A DNA stretch of 64,000 nt, from NCBI RefSeq assembly GCF_021389935.1, contig NZ_CP089979.1, positions 2,399,001 to 2,463,000 on the forward strand. The letters are read 5' to 3'. This document shows positions 36,330 to 45,815 of this stretch, piece after piece. Numbering within the stretch: position 1 is the first letter of the stretch; every line of letters starts with the position of its first letter. Under the pieces are notes generated by a model that saw only the letters and a program-made list of their open reading frames with translations, did not search any database and was not told where the DNA came from. Position numbers and translations under genes: made by a program. The DNA is from Fulvivirga ligni. Its GTDB lineage: Bacteria; Bacteroidota; Bacteroidia; Cytophagales; Cyclobacteriaceae.

Positions 36330-37838
36330 ATGAAAAATCTAGTTAAGTATTGTTTGGTTCTCAGTTATCTTTTGTGTCCATTTTTAGTAAGCTGCGGAGA
36401 AGATGATGGTGGGGAAACGCCACCGCCGGATGAAGTTACCCTTTCCATTGCGGCCAATTCCTTTGCGTTTGGTGCTGAAGGAGGCACTCATGATACTGAT
36501 ATCTCCAGTAACGCTATTTGGAAAATAGAATATGACAATGCCTTATGGGCGAGACCATCCATCCAAACTGCTAAAGGAAATGCCACCATCACTATCACTG
36601 CAGATGCTAATGAATCTACTGATGAAAGAAGCATGACCTTCACCCTAACCAGCACTGGTGCAGATGATATCTCCATCACTTTAACCCAAGAGGCAGCGGA
36701 AGAGGAGGAAACAGAGCCCGAAAAAGCTGATTTTATAGAGCCTGATAATACTGACATGAGAGCGCTTACTTCGCTTGAGATGTCGGCAGAAATGGGCATC
36801 GGTTGGAATCTGGGCAACTCTTTAGAAGCGATTTCTGCTAATGGCGGTGTGTTCTCTGGCAATGAAACCAGCTGGGGTAATCCTTTGGTTACTAAGCAAT
36901 TAATAGATTCTGTAAAAGCAGCCGGTTTTAACACCGTAAGAATCCCTGTATCATGGTCTCATATGTTTGATAACGAAGGCACCTATAAAATTAGCTACGC
37001 CTGGAAACAACGCGTGGAGGAAGTGGTGAATTATGTGCTGGCTAATGATATGTATGCCATTATCAATATCCACTGGGACGGTGGCTGGATGGATCATCCA
37101 TTCTATGATAATCAGGAAGGCATCAATACCAGACTGGATGCTATGTGGAAACAAATAGCAGTTTACTTCAGAGATTATGATGATCATCTACTCTTTGCAG
37201 GTACTAATGAGGTTCATGAAGAAGGTAATTATAATGCGCCATCTGAGGAGAACGTGGAGGTGCAAAACTCTTTTAATCAGACCTTTGTGAATACGGTTCG
37301 GGCTACAGGAGGTAGAAATACCTACAGACACCTGATAGTGCAGGGCTTTAACACCAATATTGATCACACCGTGAGTGGTTTCGTGGTACCTGAGGACGAT
37401 ACCGATGACCGAATGATGGTGGAAGTACATTTCTATGATCCTTATCAATTTGCTCTGGAAGAAAACGGCTCTACTTCACTTTGGGGTGATGATAATTCCG
37501 GAAGCGCTGGTCATGCTGGCTGGGGAGATGAGGCCTGGGTAGATGCGCAGTTTGCGAAGATGAAAACCAACTTTGTAGATCAGGGCTATGGTGTTATTCT
37601 GGGTGAGTTTGGAGCTATCTACAGAGCCAATCCTGCGAATGCCACTTTAGCCGAACACGTGGATTCCAGAAACTATTATTTGAATTACGTTACCGCCGCG
37701 GCACTTGAAAATGACTTAGTCCCTGTTTATTGGGATAATGGAAATACTGGAGATAACGGCTTTGGATTATTCAATCGGTCAACGGGTGATAAAGCCCATG
37801 CTGATGCCATTGAAGCTATTGTTTCTGCCGAAGATTAA
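36330..37838 (+). CDS. GH5 endo-glucanase with BACON domain, probable endo-xyloglucanase
   Basis: The 502-residue lipoprotein (lipobox F-L-V-S-C, acidic GEDDGG next) has a BACON domain (about 38-120) and a GH5 barrel (about 140-500). The acid/base is E294 in AGTNEVHEE and the nucleophile is E426 in LGEFGA. The pattern GIGWNLGNSLEA and the BACON-GH5 order match B. ovatus BoGH5A, the surface endo-xyloglucanase, which belongs to GH5 subfamily 4. That family also contains beta-glucanases, so substrate is inferred from the locus. I chose ATG 36330: the longer frame from 36279 starts inside a terminator hairpin and lacks a signal peptide. Confidence 0.88.
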   Translation: MKNLVKYCLVLSYLLCPFLVSCGEDDGGETPPPDEVTLSIAANSFAFGAEGGTHDTDISSNAIWKIEYDNALWARPSIQTAKGNATITITADANESTDERSMTFTLTSTGADDISITLTQEAAEEEETEPEKADFIEPDNTDMRALTSLEMSAEMGIGWNLGNSLEAISANGGVFSGNETSWGNPLVTKQLIDSVKAAGFNTVRIPVSWSHMFDNEGTYKISYAWKQRVEEVVNYVLANDMYAIINIHWDGGWMDHPFYDNQEGINTRLDAMWKQIAVYFRDYDDHLLFAGTNEVHEEGNYNAPSEENVEVQNSFNQTFVNTVRATGGRNTYRHLIVQGFNTNIDHTVSGFVVPEDDTDDRMMVEVHFYDPYQFALEENGSTSLWGDDNSGSAGHAGWGDEAWVDAQFAKMKTNFVDQGYGVILGEFGAIYRANPANATLAEHVDSRNYYLNYVTAAALENDLVPVYWDNGNTGDNGFGLFNRSTGDKAHADAIEAIVSAED

Positions 37839-37865
37839 GTTTTAGTTTTAATCATGTAAGGTTGC

Positions 37866-37891
37866 AATGCTCGTCCTTCGGGGCGGGCATT
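37866..37891 (+). terminator. UUCG-capped hairpin between GH5 and GH2
   Basis: An 11-bp stem including two G-U pairs (37866-37876 with 37881-37891) is closed by a UUCG tetraloop, a very stable RNA cap. The following T tract is weak (CATCATTATTTT). It may act as a partial terminator or as an mRNA end stabiliser. Confidence 0.65.
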
Positions 37892-37933
37892 CATCATTAT
37901 TTTAGATACTGTCTCACTTTTAAATCAATACCA

Positions 37934-40354
37934 TTGCAAACCCTTTTTAATCGCTTAGGTTTCATTCTCATTTTTATTATAGCAATCAGTTGCGGTCAGG
38001 AAAAAGCATCTCAAAGAACTGTTTCAGACTTCAATCAGGGCTGGCTTTTTTCTTTGACAGATAGCACCGTGGAGGCCAGTGATCCCAGTTTTAATGATTC
38101 CAGCTGGAGAGCGCTGGATTTACCTCATGATTGGAGTATAGAAGGAGCTTTCAACAAAGACAATCCTGCCGGAGTGGGTGGCGGAGCGCTTCCGGGAGGC
38201 ATAGGCTGGTATAGAAAAGCTTTTAAACTGCAAAAAGCAGATTCCAGCCAGCTGGTGTTCATTGATTTTGATGGAATATACTGCAATAGTGAAGTATGGA
38301 TAAATGGCAGCTATCTGGGGAAACGTCCCAATGGCTATATCTCGTTTAGATATGAACTTACTCCTTATCTCAATTATGGAGATATTGAAAATGTAATTTC
38401 TGTTAAAGTGAATAATGATCAACAGCCAAATTCCAGATGGTACTCAGGCTCTGGTATTTACAGAAATGTATGGCTGGTGAAAACCAATAAAATTTATGTA
38501 GATCAATGGGGTAGCCAGGTCACTACACCTACGGTTACGGAAGACTCAGCGCTTGTTCACTTGAAGATCAACTTACAAAACCGACTGGATGCTAGCGAGG
38601 TAAGTGTAAGTCATAAAATAGTAGGGCAGGATGGTTCAGAAGTAGCGATTATTCAAAATGAAAAGGTACAATTAAAGGAGGGAAAGAACGAATTAGAAGC
38701 CCAAATAAATGTTGATAAGCCTCGACTATGGTCAGTGGAAGATCCATTCATGTATAAAGTAATCACTTCTATTGAGCAAAACGACAAAATTATTGATACC
38801 TACAGCACTTCATTAGGTATTAGATATTATGAGTTCAATGCTGAAACAGGTTTTTCACTTAATGGGAAGCATTTGAAAATCAGAGGAGTATGTAATCATC
38901 ATGACTTGGGAGCTTTGGGAGCTGCCATTAACACCAGAGCCTTGGAACGGCAATTAGAAATTATGAAAGGAATGGGTGTAAATGGTATTAGAACCGCCCA
39001 TAATCCGCCCGCTCCCGAACTGTTGCAACTTTGCGATAGCATGGGTTTTATAGTAATGGATGAAGCCTTTGATATGTGGGCAAAGAAGAAAGTAGAGTTT
39101 GATTACAGTCAGGAATGGGATCTCTGGCACAAACGAGACCTAGAAGACCTGATCAAACGAGATAGAAATCACCCCAGTATTTTTATTTGGAGCATTGGAA
39201 ATGAAATTTTAGAACAATGGGACAGCACTGGTACCACCATTGCCGGAGAGCTGGCTTCCATTGTTAAGTCGTTAGACGACAGACCTATCACGTCAGCCTT
39301 GAACGATCCGCAGCCCAGTAATAAAATATATCAGTCTAAAGCCTTGGACCTGGTAGGTTTCAACTACCATCACCAGGATTATGAGGCTTTCCCTTCTAAT
39401 TTTCCAGGCGAGAAGTTTATAGCCACGGAAACTACTTCTGCATTGGCCACCCGAGGACATTATGATATGCCCTCAGATAGTATCAGAAGGTGGCCCATTC
39501 GCTGGGATTTAGAGTTTACTGAAGGGAACGCTGATAATACAGTATCAGCCTACGATAACGTAAGTGCACCGTGGGGATCTACCCATGAGGAAACGCTCAA
39601 GATCATAGAAAAGCATGATTACCTCTCGGGGATGTACATCTGGACTGGTTTCGACTATATTGGAGAACCTACACCTTATACCTGGCCATCACGAAGCTCG
39701 TATTTTGGGGTGGTAGACCTGGCTGGATTCCCAAAGGATACCTATTATCTTTACAAAAGCGTTTGGACTCAAGATACTGTATTGCACGTGTTTCCTCACT
39801 GGAACTGGACAGAAGGTAAAACGGTAGACGTGTGGGCCTATTATAACCAGGCTGATGAAGCTGAGCTATTCCTGAATGGCGAGAGCAAAGGAATCATGCG
39901 TAAGCAGGGCGATGATATGCATGTGATGTGGAGGCTAAATTATGAGCCTGGAACTGTGAAAATGATCACACGTAAAAACGGGCAGCAAATAAGTGCCAAA
40001 GAAATAAAAACTGCAGGCCAAGCAGCAATCATTAAATTGCAGGCCGACAGATCAGAAATAATGGCAGATAACAAAGACCTTTCGTTTGTGACTGTTTCCA
40101 TTCACGATGCTGATGGCAACTTGGTGCCTAATGCCTCGGATCTTATTCAGTTTAAGCTGGAAGGTGAAGGGCAAATTGTTGGAGTTGATAATGGCGATCC
40201 TACCAGTATGGAATCATTTAAGGCAGAAGAAAGAAAAGCATTCAATGGATTGGCTTTGGTTATCATTAAATCGACATCAAAGACAGGAGAATTGAAACTC
40301 ACAGCCACTGCAAAGGGGCTGGAAAGCACCACTATTAATTTGCAGTCAAAATAA
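37934..40354 (+). CDS. GH2 glycosidase, probable beta-galactosidase
   Basis: The 806-residue lipoprotein-type enzyme (signal peptide ending in I-A-I-S-C) has the GH2 order: sugar-binding jelly roll (LPHDWSIEGAF), immunoglobulin-like domain, TIM barrel, then C-terminal DUF4982/Ig-like domains. The acid/base is E424 in WSIGNEI and the nucleophile is E499 in ATETTSA. In xyloglucan loci GH2 enzymes remove the beta-1,2-galactose of L side chains; other GH2 activities are possible. The start is a TTG at 37934, because no in-frame ATG exists upstream and the longer frame from 37862 crosses a hairpin. This is an uncommon start. Confidence 0.86.
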   Translation: MQTLFNRLGFILIFIIAISCGQEKASQRTVSDFNQGWLFSLTDSTVEASDPSFNDSSWRALDLPHDWSIEGAFNKDNPAGVGGGALPGGIGWYRKAFKLQKADSSQLVFIDFDGIYCNSEVWINGSYLGKRPNGYISFRYELTPYLNYGDIENVISVKVNNDQQPNSRWYSGSGIYRNVWLVKTNKIYVDQWGSQVTTPTVTEDSALVHLKINLQNRLDASEVSVSHKIVGQDGSEVAIIQNEKVQLKEGKNELEAQINVDKPRLWSVEDPFMYKVITSIEQNDKIIDTYSTSLGIRYYEFNAETGFSLNGKHLKIRGVCNHHDLGALGAAINTRALERQLEIMKGMGVNGIRTAHNPPAPELLQLCDSMGFIVMDEAFDMWAKKKVEFDYSQEWDLWHKRDLEDLIKRDRNHPSIFIWSIGNEILEQWDSTGTTIAGELASIVKSLDDRPITSALNDPQPSNKIYQSKALDLVGFNYHHQDYEAFPSNFPGEKFIATETTSALATRGHYDMPSDSIRRWPIRWDLEFTEGNADNTVSAYDNVSAPWGSTHEETLKIIEKHDYLSGMYIWTGFDYIGEPTPYTWPSRSSYFGVVDLAGFPKDTYYLYKSVWTQDTVLHVFPHWNWTEGKTVDVWAYYNQADEAELFLNGESKGIMRKQGDDMHVMWRLNYEPGTVKMITRKNGQQISAKEIKTAGQAAIIKLQADRSEIMADNKDLSFVTVSIHDADGNLVPNASDLIQFKLEGEGQIVGVDNGDPTSMESFKAEERKAFNGLALVIIKSTSKTGELKLTATAKGLESTTINLQSK

Positions 40355-40362
40355 AGCGTTTG

Positions 40363-42807
40363 ATGGTTATGAAAAAGGATAAGGTTTTGGTGGATAGGAG
40401 ATTAAGTTGCTGGTTAGGACTGATTTTATGGCTGTTCGTCAATGCAAACCTCTATGCCCAGTCAGATTTATTTACTGCGCCTGAACGCGGCTTCACCAGC
40501 TGGCTTCCCGCGCCAAACTGGGAACATGGCTTGCTCAGTGGCAATGGCACCATGGGCGCTGTGGTATTTGGTCACCCACATGAAGAAACGATCATTGTAA
40601 GCCACGGTCAGCTTTTTTTGCCTCAAGATCGCTCTGATTCAATCATTAATCAGGCGGCAAGGTTAGATGAAATCCGTCAGCTTATAAAGGAAGGTAAATA
40701 TGAGGCTGCTGCCAAAATTCCTGTAGAGTTGAGAGAAAAAGAAGGCTACAGTGATCAACGCGATCCTTTTATTCCGGCTTTCGATATAAAAATAGAACAG
40801 GAGGCCGCTAATATTAAGCGCTATCAAAGGTCTACTAATTTTGAGACTGGCGAGGCAAAAGTGACCTGGGAAGATGATCTGGGCACTTTCCAGCGTAAGC
40901 TGTTCGTATCTCGGACTGACAGCGTCATGGTGTTATCTATCAAATCAGAGGCACCTATTAACTGCACTATAAATTTTGAGCAGAGACCTGTAGAATGGAA
41001 TCAATGGTCTTTTGTTGGTGAGCATGTGGATGAAATGAAATCATCAGCTAGCGAAAACTGGCTTTCTTACCATAGCACTTTCAAGAAAAAATACCCGGGA
41101 AGCATAACCGGTTATGAAGGACTAGGCAAACTGATTCTGAAAGATGGAAACAGTAGAGTCGAGGGCAATAAATTGAAAATAGAGGCGGCCCATGAACTGT
41201 TACTTCTGGTTAAGGTCGGTCTGAATTATGATGGAAACTCATCCGCTTCACGAATTAAGAGTGAACTCAATAAAGTCTCAGGTAACTATGAGAACCTATT
41301 AAAGTCTCATCAGGATATGCAAGGTGAAATGTTCAGCAGAGTGATGTTAAACCTGCATAGCAATTCGAAATATAAGGAACTGAATACTGAAGAACTCATT
41401 TTGAAAGCCAAACAAGAAGGTGTTTCAAAGGCTTTAATTGAAAAAGTATTTGATGCTGGCCGCTATAATATCTTGAGCAGTACTGGCGCCAACCCTCCTA
41501 ATCTTCAAGGTCTTTGGTCGGGCACCTGGACAGCACCGTGGGCTGCGGATTATACCCATGATGGCAATTTGCCATCAGCCATGGCCTCCGTTATGTCTGG
41601 TAACATGCCTGAGCTTATGGGCACCTATGTCAAATATATGGAGCGGTATCTTTCTGATTTTGAGGTAAATGCAGATAGATTATATGGAGCAAGGGGCATC
41701 CATTTGCCCGTACACACCACCACCTCAGGTTTCCCCACAGACTTTAATGAAACTTGGTGCCTTACTTTATGGACAGGTGGTGCAGGTTGGGTTGCAGATA
41801 TCATGTATAACTATTATCTGTATACCGGAGATAAGCAATACTTAAAGGATCATGCTTATCCTTGGTTGAAGAAAACGGCCTGGTTCTATGAAGATTTCCT
41901 GCAGGAGGATAATAATGGCCAATTGATATTTAATCCATCATATTCCCCTGAAAACAACCCTGCCAACAGCAAGTCGCAAGCCGTTCTAAATGCTACCATG
42001 GATGTGATGATCGCCAAGCAAGTACTTAAGCGGGCTATAGAGGCTGGTAAGCTCCTCGGCGAGACTAAAAGTCAACTGAAAATATGGGAGGACATGCTTA
42101 CCAAATTACCTGATTATAAGGTGAATAACGATGGCGTGCTTAGTGAATGGCTATGGCCAGGCATGGAAGATAACTACCGACACAGGCATGTGTCACAGCT
42201 CTATTCGCTCTATAATTACATGGACCCTGATATTTTAGAGAATGAAAAACTAAAGCAAGGAGCAAAGAAGCTCATTGATAAAAAGTTAGATTTCAGAAAT
42301 GATGAAGGTGGCGGTGAAATGGCTTTTGGGCTGGTGCAGCTAGGGCTCAGCGCCGCTCACATGAGAGATTCCAAAAGAGCATATGAAGCAGTGAAATGGC
42401 TTTCAACTAAATACTGGTCTACGGGAATGGGCTCATTCCATAACGTAGGCGCACTGCTAAATACAGACATCAGCGGTGGCCTGCCGGCCGTGATTATTGA
42501 AATGCTAGTCTATTCAGAAAAAGGTAAAATTATTTTATTACCTGCATTACCAAAAGAATGGAATGAGGGCGAGTTAGAAGGAGCCTTACTCAGAGGACAG
42601 ATCAAGCTGGAACAATTAAAGTGGAGTGGCAAAAATGTCTCCATCACACTGTTTTCTCATATAAAACAAAAAATTACCATTGAACTTCCCCAAAACGTTA
42701 AGAAAATCAGCTCTGGAGAAATAAAAACTAAGCAACTAACTAGTAATCAGCTAGAAGTTACACTGCCAGAAGCAAAGTCCGTGGCCTTAACCTTCGAAAT
42801 AGAATAG
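40363..42807 (+). CDS. Divergent GH95-family protein (alpha-L-fucosidase fold)
   Basis: The 814-residue secreted enzyme (signal peptide ending in LYAQ) matches the GH95 fold: N-terminal beta-domain (PERGFTSWLPAPNWEHGLLSGNGTMGA), a linker and an alpha/alpha barrel with NLQGLWSGTW. In known GH95 fucosidases two Asn residues in a YTxNIN motif assist catalysis. Here the segment reads YTHDGN, so the first Asn is Asp (D400) and the second is kept (N402). The Asp of the FDisGG region is present (D702 in NTDISGGL). It could be a fucosidase with altered geometry or another L-sugar glycosidase. In the locus, terminal alpha-1,2-fucose of xyloglucan is the natural target. ATG 40369 is an alternative start. 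Confidence 0.75.
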   Translation: MVMKKDKVLVDRRLSCWLGLILWLFVNANLYAQSDLFTAPERGFTSWLPAPNWEHGLLSGNGTMGAVVFGHPHEETIIVSHGQLFLPQDRSDSIINQAARLDEIRQLIKEGKYEAAAKIPVELREKEGYSDQRDPFIPAFDIKIEQEAANIKRYQRSTNFETGEAKVTWEDDLGTFQRKLFVSRTDSVMVLSIKSEAPINCTINFEQRPVEWNQWSFVGEHVDEMKSSASENWLSYHSTFKKKYPGSITGYEGLGKLILKDGNSRVEGNKLKIEAAHELLLLVKVGLNYDGNSSASRIKSELNKVSGNYENLLKSHQDMQGEMFSRVMLNLHSNSKYKELNTEELILKAKQEGVSKALIEKVFDAGRYNILSSTGANPPNLQGLWSGTWTAPWAADYTHDGNLPSAMASVMSGNMPELMGTYVKYMERYLSDFEVNADRLYGARGIHLPVHTTTSGFPTDFNETWCLTLWTGGAGWVADIMYNYYLYTGDKQYLKDHAYPWLKKTAWFYEDFLQEDNNGQLIFNPSYSPENNPANSKSQAVLNATMDVMIAKQVLKRAIEAGKLLGETKSQLKIWEDMLTKLPDYKVNNDGVLSEWLWPGMEDNYRHRHVSQLYSLYNYMDPDILENEKLKQGAKKLIDKKLDFRNDEGGGEMAFGLVQLGLSAAHMRDSKRAYEAVKWLSTKYWSTGMGSFHNVGALLNTDISGGLPAVIIEMLVYSEKGKIILLPALPKEWNEGELEGALLRGQIKLEQLKWSGKNVSITLFSHIKQKITIELPQNVKKISSGEIKTKQLTSNQLEVTLPEAKSVALTFEIE

Positions 42808-42823
42808 AATGGCTATACCAACT

Positions 42824-42879
42824 CGCCAAGTCTGTGTCCCCACAGCCCCTCCGCGCCAAGGTCTGTGTCCCCACAGACC
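42824..42879 (+). repeat. Duplicated GC-rich element with a hairpin
   Basis: Two near-identical units, CGCCAAGTCTGTGTCCCCAC... (42824-42845) and the same with one extra G (42854-42876), lie 30 bases apart. The second unit forms an 8-bp hairpin (GGTCTGTG at 42860-42867 with CACAGACC at 42872-42879). The base composition is far more GC-rich than its surroundings. It resembles a small dispersed repeat, and it separates GH95 from GH27. Confidence 0.6.
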
Positions 42880-42987
42880 TCCTTCAATTAAAAAAAACAC
42901 ATATCACCACCTCCAATGTGCAATTAACCACCGCCTGAAAGGCACAACAAACCATAATTTGGTCACCAGATTTAAACCTTATTGAAA

Positions 42988-44196
42988 ATGAAAAAACACT
43001 TACTCATCATATTTTCTCTCACTATCAGTATGTTCACTGCCAGCGCTCAAAAATTCGAAAACTGGGCTCAGACACCTCCCATGGGCTGGAACAGCTGGAA
43101 TAAGTTTGCCTGTAATGTAAATGAAGACCTGATCAAGCAGACTGCTGATGCCATGGTGGCCAGCGGAATGAAAGATGCTGGTTATGAATACATTGTAATT
43201 GACGACTGCTGGCATGGAGAAAGAGATAGCCTCGGGTTTATTCATGCTAACCCTGAACATTTTCCTTCAGGCATGAAAGCTTTGATAGATTATGTTCACT
43301 CCAAGGGATTGAAGTTCGGTATTTATTCCGATGCTGGCTGGCAAACCTGTGGTGGTAAGCCGGGTAGCCGTGGCAGAGAATATCAGGATGCTCAAACCTA
43401 TGCCAGCTGGGGTGTGGACTATCTGAAATATGACTGGTGCAATACCGAAGGCCTGGCCGCCAAGGGTGCTTACCTTACCATGAGAGATGCCCTTCATGAG
43501 GCAGGCAGACCTATAGTTTTCAGCATGTGCGAATGGGGTACCGCCAAGCCATGGGAGTGGGGCCAGGACATCGCTCATTTGTGGAGAACCACCGGTGACA
43601 TTTATAACTGTTTCGATTGTGAGTATGATCATGGTGACTGGTCATCATTTGGAGTGCTGCAAATATTAGACATGCAGGATGGTTTAAGGCAGTATGCCGG
43701 TCCGGGCCACTGGAATGACCCTGATATGATGGAGGTGGGCAACGGCATGTCAGTGAATGAAGACCGGGCTCACTTCTCTATGTGGGCCATGTTGGCAGCG
43801 CCTTTGATTGCTGGGAATGACCTCATCAGCATGAGCGAGGAAACCCAAGCTATTCTCACCAATAAACAGGTCATTGCTGTAAATCAGGATCCTCTGGGTA
43901 TTCAAGGGTTTAAATATCAAACTAAAGACAGTGTAGAGACATGGTTTAAGCCGCTTGAAAATGGAGAATGGGCCATATGCTTTTTGAACAGAAGTAAAAC
44001 AGACCAGAACATCGAATTTGATTGGAGCAAGGAGAATGTACAAGATGAGTTAAATAAGCTCTCACCGGACTTCACCCAAAAAGTATATCAATGGTCTGAT
44101 CTATGGAACACTAAATCTAAAGGAACTACTAAAAAGAAACTTAAAGCGGTTTTACCGGCTCATGATGTGCTGATGTTAAGGCTCAAGATGAATTGA
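42988..44196 (+). CDS. GH27 alpha-galactosidase-type enzyme
   Basis: The 402-residue secreted enzyme has a signal peptide (about 1-20, ending in ASAQ) and the full GH27 barrel plus a C-terminal beta domain. Motifs are TPPMGWNSWNKFAC at the barrel start, the nucleophile D149 in YLKYDWC, and the acid/base D204 in TTGDI. GH27 enzymes act on alpha-D-galactose, alpha-N-acetylgalactosamine or beta-L-arabinopyranose. In a xyloglucan context an alpha-galactosidase or beta-L-arabinopyranosidase for decorated side chains is plausible. The ATG at 42988 gives the signal peptide; the frame extends three codons to a TTG. It is the last gene of the compact PUL. Confidence 0.88.
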   Translation: MKKHLLIIFSLTISMFTASAQKFENWAQTPPMGWNSWNKFACNVNEDLIKQTADAMVASGMKDAGYEYIVIDDCWHGERDSLGFIHANPEHFPSGMKALIDYVHSKGLKFGIYSDAGWQTCGGKPGSRGREYQDAQTYASWGVDYLKYDWCNTEGLAAKGAYLTMRDALHEAGRPIVFSMCEWGTAKPWEWGQDIAHLWRTTGDIYNCFDCEYDHGDWSSFGVLQILDMQDGLRQYAGPGHWNDPDMMEVGNGMSVNEDRAHFSMWAMLAAPLIAGNDLISMSEETQAILTNKQVIAVNQDPLGIQGFKYQTKDSVETWFKPLENGEWAICFLNRSKTDQNIEFDWSKENVQDELNKLSPDFTQKVYQWSDLWNTKSKGTTKKKLKAVLPAHDVLMLRLKMN

Positions 44197-44245
44197 TTTT
44201 AATGCTTTTCTGGGCTATCATTGTGCTTCTCTTAAAGTGAAATTG

Positions 44246-45736
44246 ATGGCCCAGATGCTGCCCTATAAAACGCTAATTATTATCGACAGAGCCTCGACAG
44301 TTCCTGTCTATATTCAAATTACCAATCAGTTTATTAGCCTTATAACCAGGGGGTTGCTCAAGTCAAATGCAGCTCTGCCAAGTTCCAGGAAGCTGTCAGA
44401 ATTGCTGGACATCAACAGAAATACTGTGAAAACAGCCTATGATGAGCTCATTCTTCAGGGCTGGGTGGAATCGGTGAGCAGAAAAGGCCTTTTTGTATTG
44501 TCTAATCTTCCGGAAATTGATGCGTTGTCAATCGATAAAAAGACCAATCCTGATGAAGAGGTAGCTTTATCATTTACCTGGAATAAGCCAGGGATTACTG
44601 ACTGGTATGACACCAATTTTCAGGAACGAAAGCTGACTATTGATGACGGTTTCCCGGATGTCAGGCTTACACCCATAGATTCGCTCATGCGCGAATATCG
44701 TAGTCTGGCTAATACCCATTATGGTAGGCCATTTTTGCATTATGGCAGTGCCAGAGGCTCCTTAAATCTTCGAATCGCTATCAGTGAGTATTTGTCCAGA
44801 ACCAGAGGGTTGGTGGTGGACACCCAGGATTTATTGATCACCAAGGGTAGTCAGATGGCCATTTACCTTTGTGCTCAGCTATTGCTCAGCGAAGGGGATA
44901 AGATTGCGGTGGGAGAATCTAATTATATAGCTGCCAATGAAACTTTCCGCAGGCAGAAAGCAGAGCTGGTAAAAATACCTGTAGATGATCAGGGCATGGA
45001 CATAGATCATCTTGAGCAAACTTTGCGGTCAGTATCAATAAAAGCGGTTTATGTAATCCCACATCATCATTGGCCCACCACCGTTACGTTGTCTATGGAA
45101 AGGCGCCTTAAACTGCTACAGCTGGCTCGGCAGCATCATTTTGCCATTATTGAAGATGATTATGACTATGATTTTCATTACCGGAATAAGCCCTACATAC
45201 CCATGGCTAGCATAGATCATCATCAGAATGTATTGTATTTGGGCTCTATCTGTAAAACTTTTGCGCCAGGCATCAGGGTTGGTTATCTGGCTGGCCCATC
45301 TCACTTTATCCAGGATGCCGCTAACATCCGCAGGTTCATTGATTATCATGGTGATACGCTGCTGGAAGAAGCATTGGCGGCCATGTACAACAATGGTGAA
45401 ATGGAGCGGCATTTCCGAAAATCGATAAAGAAGTACAGGAAAAGAAGAGATCATTTATGTCAGATTCTAGCCGAGAGGTTTAAAGAGTACCTAACCTTTA
45501 AAAAGCCCGATGGAGGTATGGCCATTTGGGTTGAATTCCATAAAAATGTCAATTTAAATCAGTTGATAGAGCGGTTAAGAATCCAGGGAGTGAAAATGAT
45601 TACTCCTGAACTTTATAATAATGATGGGTTTGATAAGAATGGTTTGCGCTTAGGGTTTGCTTCTTTAGATATTGATGAAATGGATCGGGTGATGGCCCAA
45701 ATGGAGGAGGCGGTAAAAGGTAGTTTGCTGGGCTAG
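44246..45736 (+). CDS. MocR/GabR-type PLP-dependent transcription regulator
   Basis: The 496-residue protein joins an N-terminal GntR winged HTH (about 12-80, LPSSRKLSELLDINRNTVKTAYDEL) to a fold-type I aminotransferase domain (about 110-495). The PLP lysine is K337 in GSICKTFAPG. The aminotransferase motifs include EDDYDYDFHYR and the substrate-binding arginine region near the C-terminus (GLRLGFAS). MocR regulators sense PLP or amino compounds and control vitamin B6 or amine metabolism genes. No pdx or gab gene is adjacent; the azoreductase just downstream is a possible target. ATG 44246 was preferred to a GTG at 44237. Confidence 0.9.
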   Translation: MAQMLPYKTLIIIDRASTVPVYIQITNQFISLITRGLLKSNAALPSSRKLSELLDINRNTVKTAYDELILQGWVESVSRKGLFVLSNLPEIDALSIDKKTNPDEEVALSFTWNKPGITDWYDTNFQERKLTIDDGFPDVRLTPIDSLMREYRSLANTHYGRPFLHYGSARGSLNLRIAISEYLSRTRGLVVDTQDLLITKGSQMAIYLCAQLLLSEGDKIAVGESNYIAANETFRRQKAELVKIPVDDQGMDIDHLEQTLRSVSIKAVYVIPHHHWPTTVTLSMERRLKLLQLARQHHFAIIEDDYDYDFHYRNKPYIPMASIDHHQNVLYLGSICKTFAPGIRVGYLAGPSHFIQDAANIRRFIDYHGDTLLEEALAAMYNNGEMERHFRKSIKKYRKRRDHLCQILAERFKEYLTFKKPDGGMAIWVEFHKNVNLNQLIERLRIQGVKMITPELYNNDGFDKNGLRLGFASLDIDEMDRVMAQMEEAVKGSLLG

Positions 45737-45815
45737 CTCTGATTTAAAATCTGGGGCAGCAGCGTTACTGGCAGGGCTCTTAGCTTTGAGTATTATCATA
45801 AATATTGAAAGCATA

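Noticed and set aside
37862-37933. Longer N-terminus for the GH2 gene
   Set aside because: The added codons cross the UUCG hairpin and would push the lipoprotein signal peptide inward.
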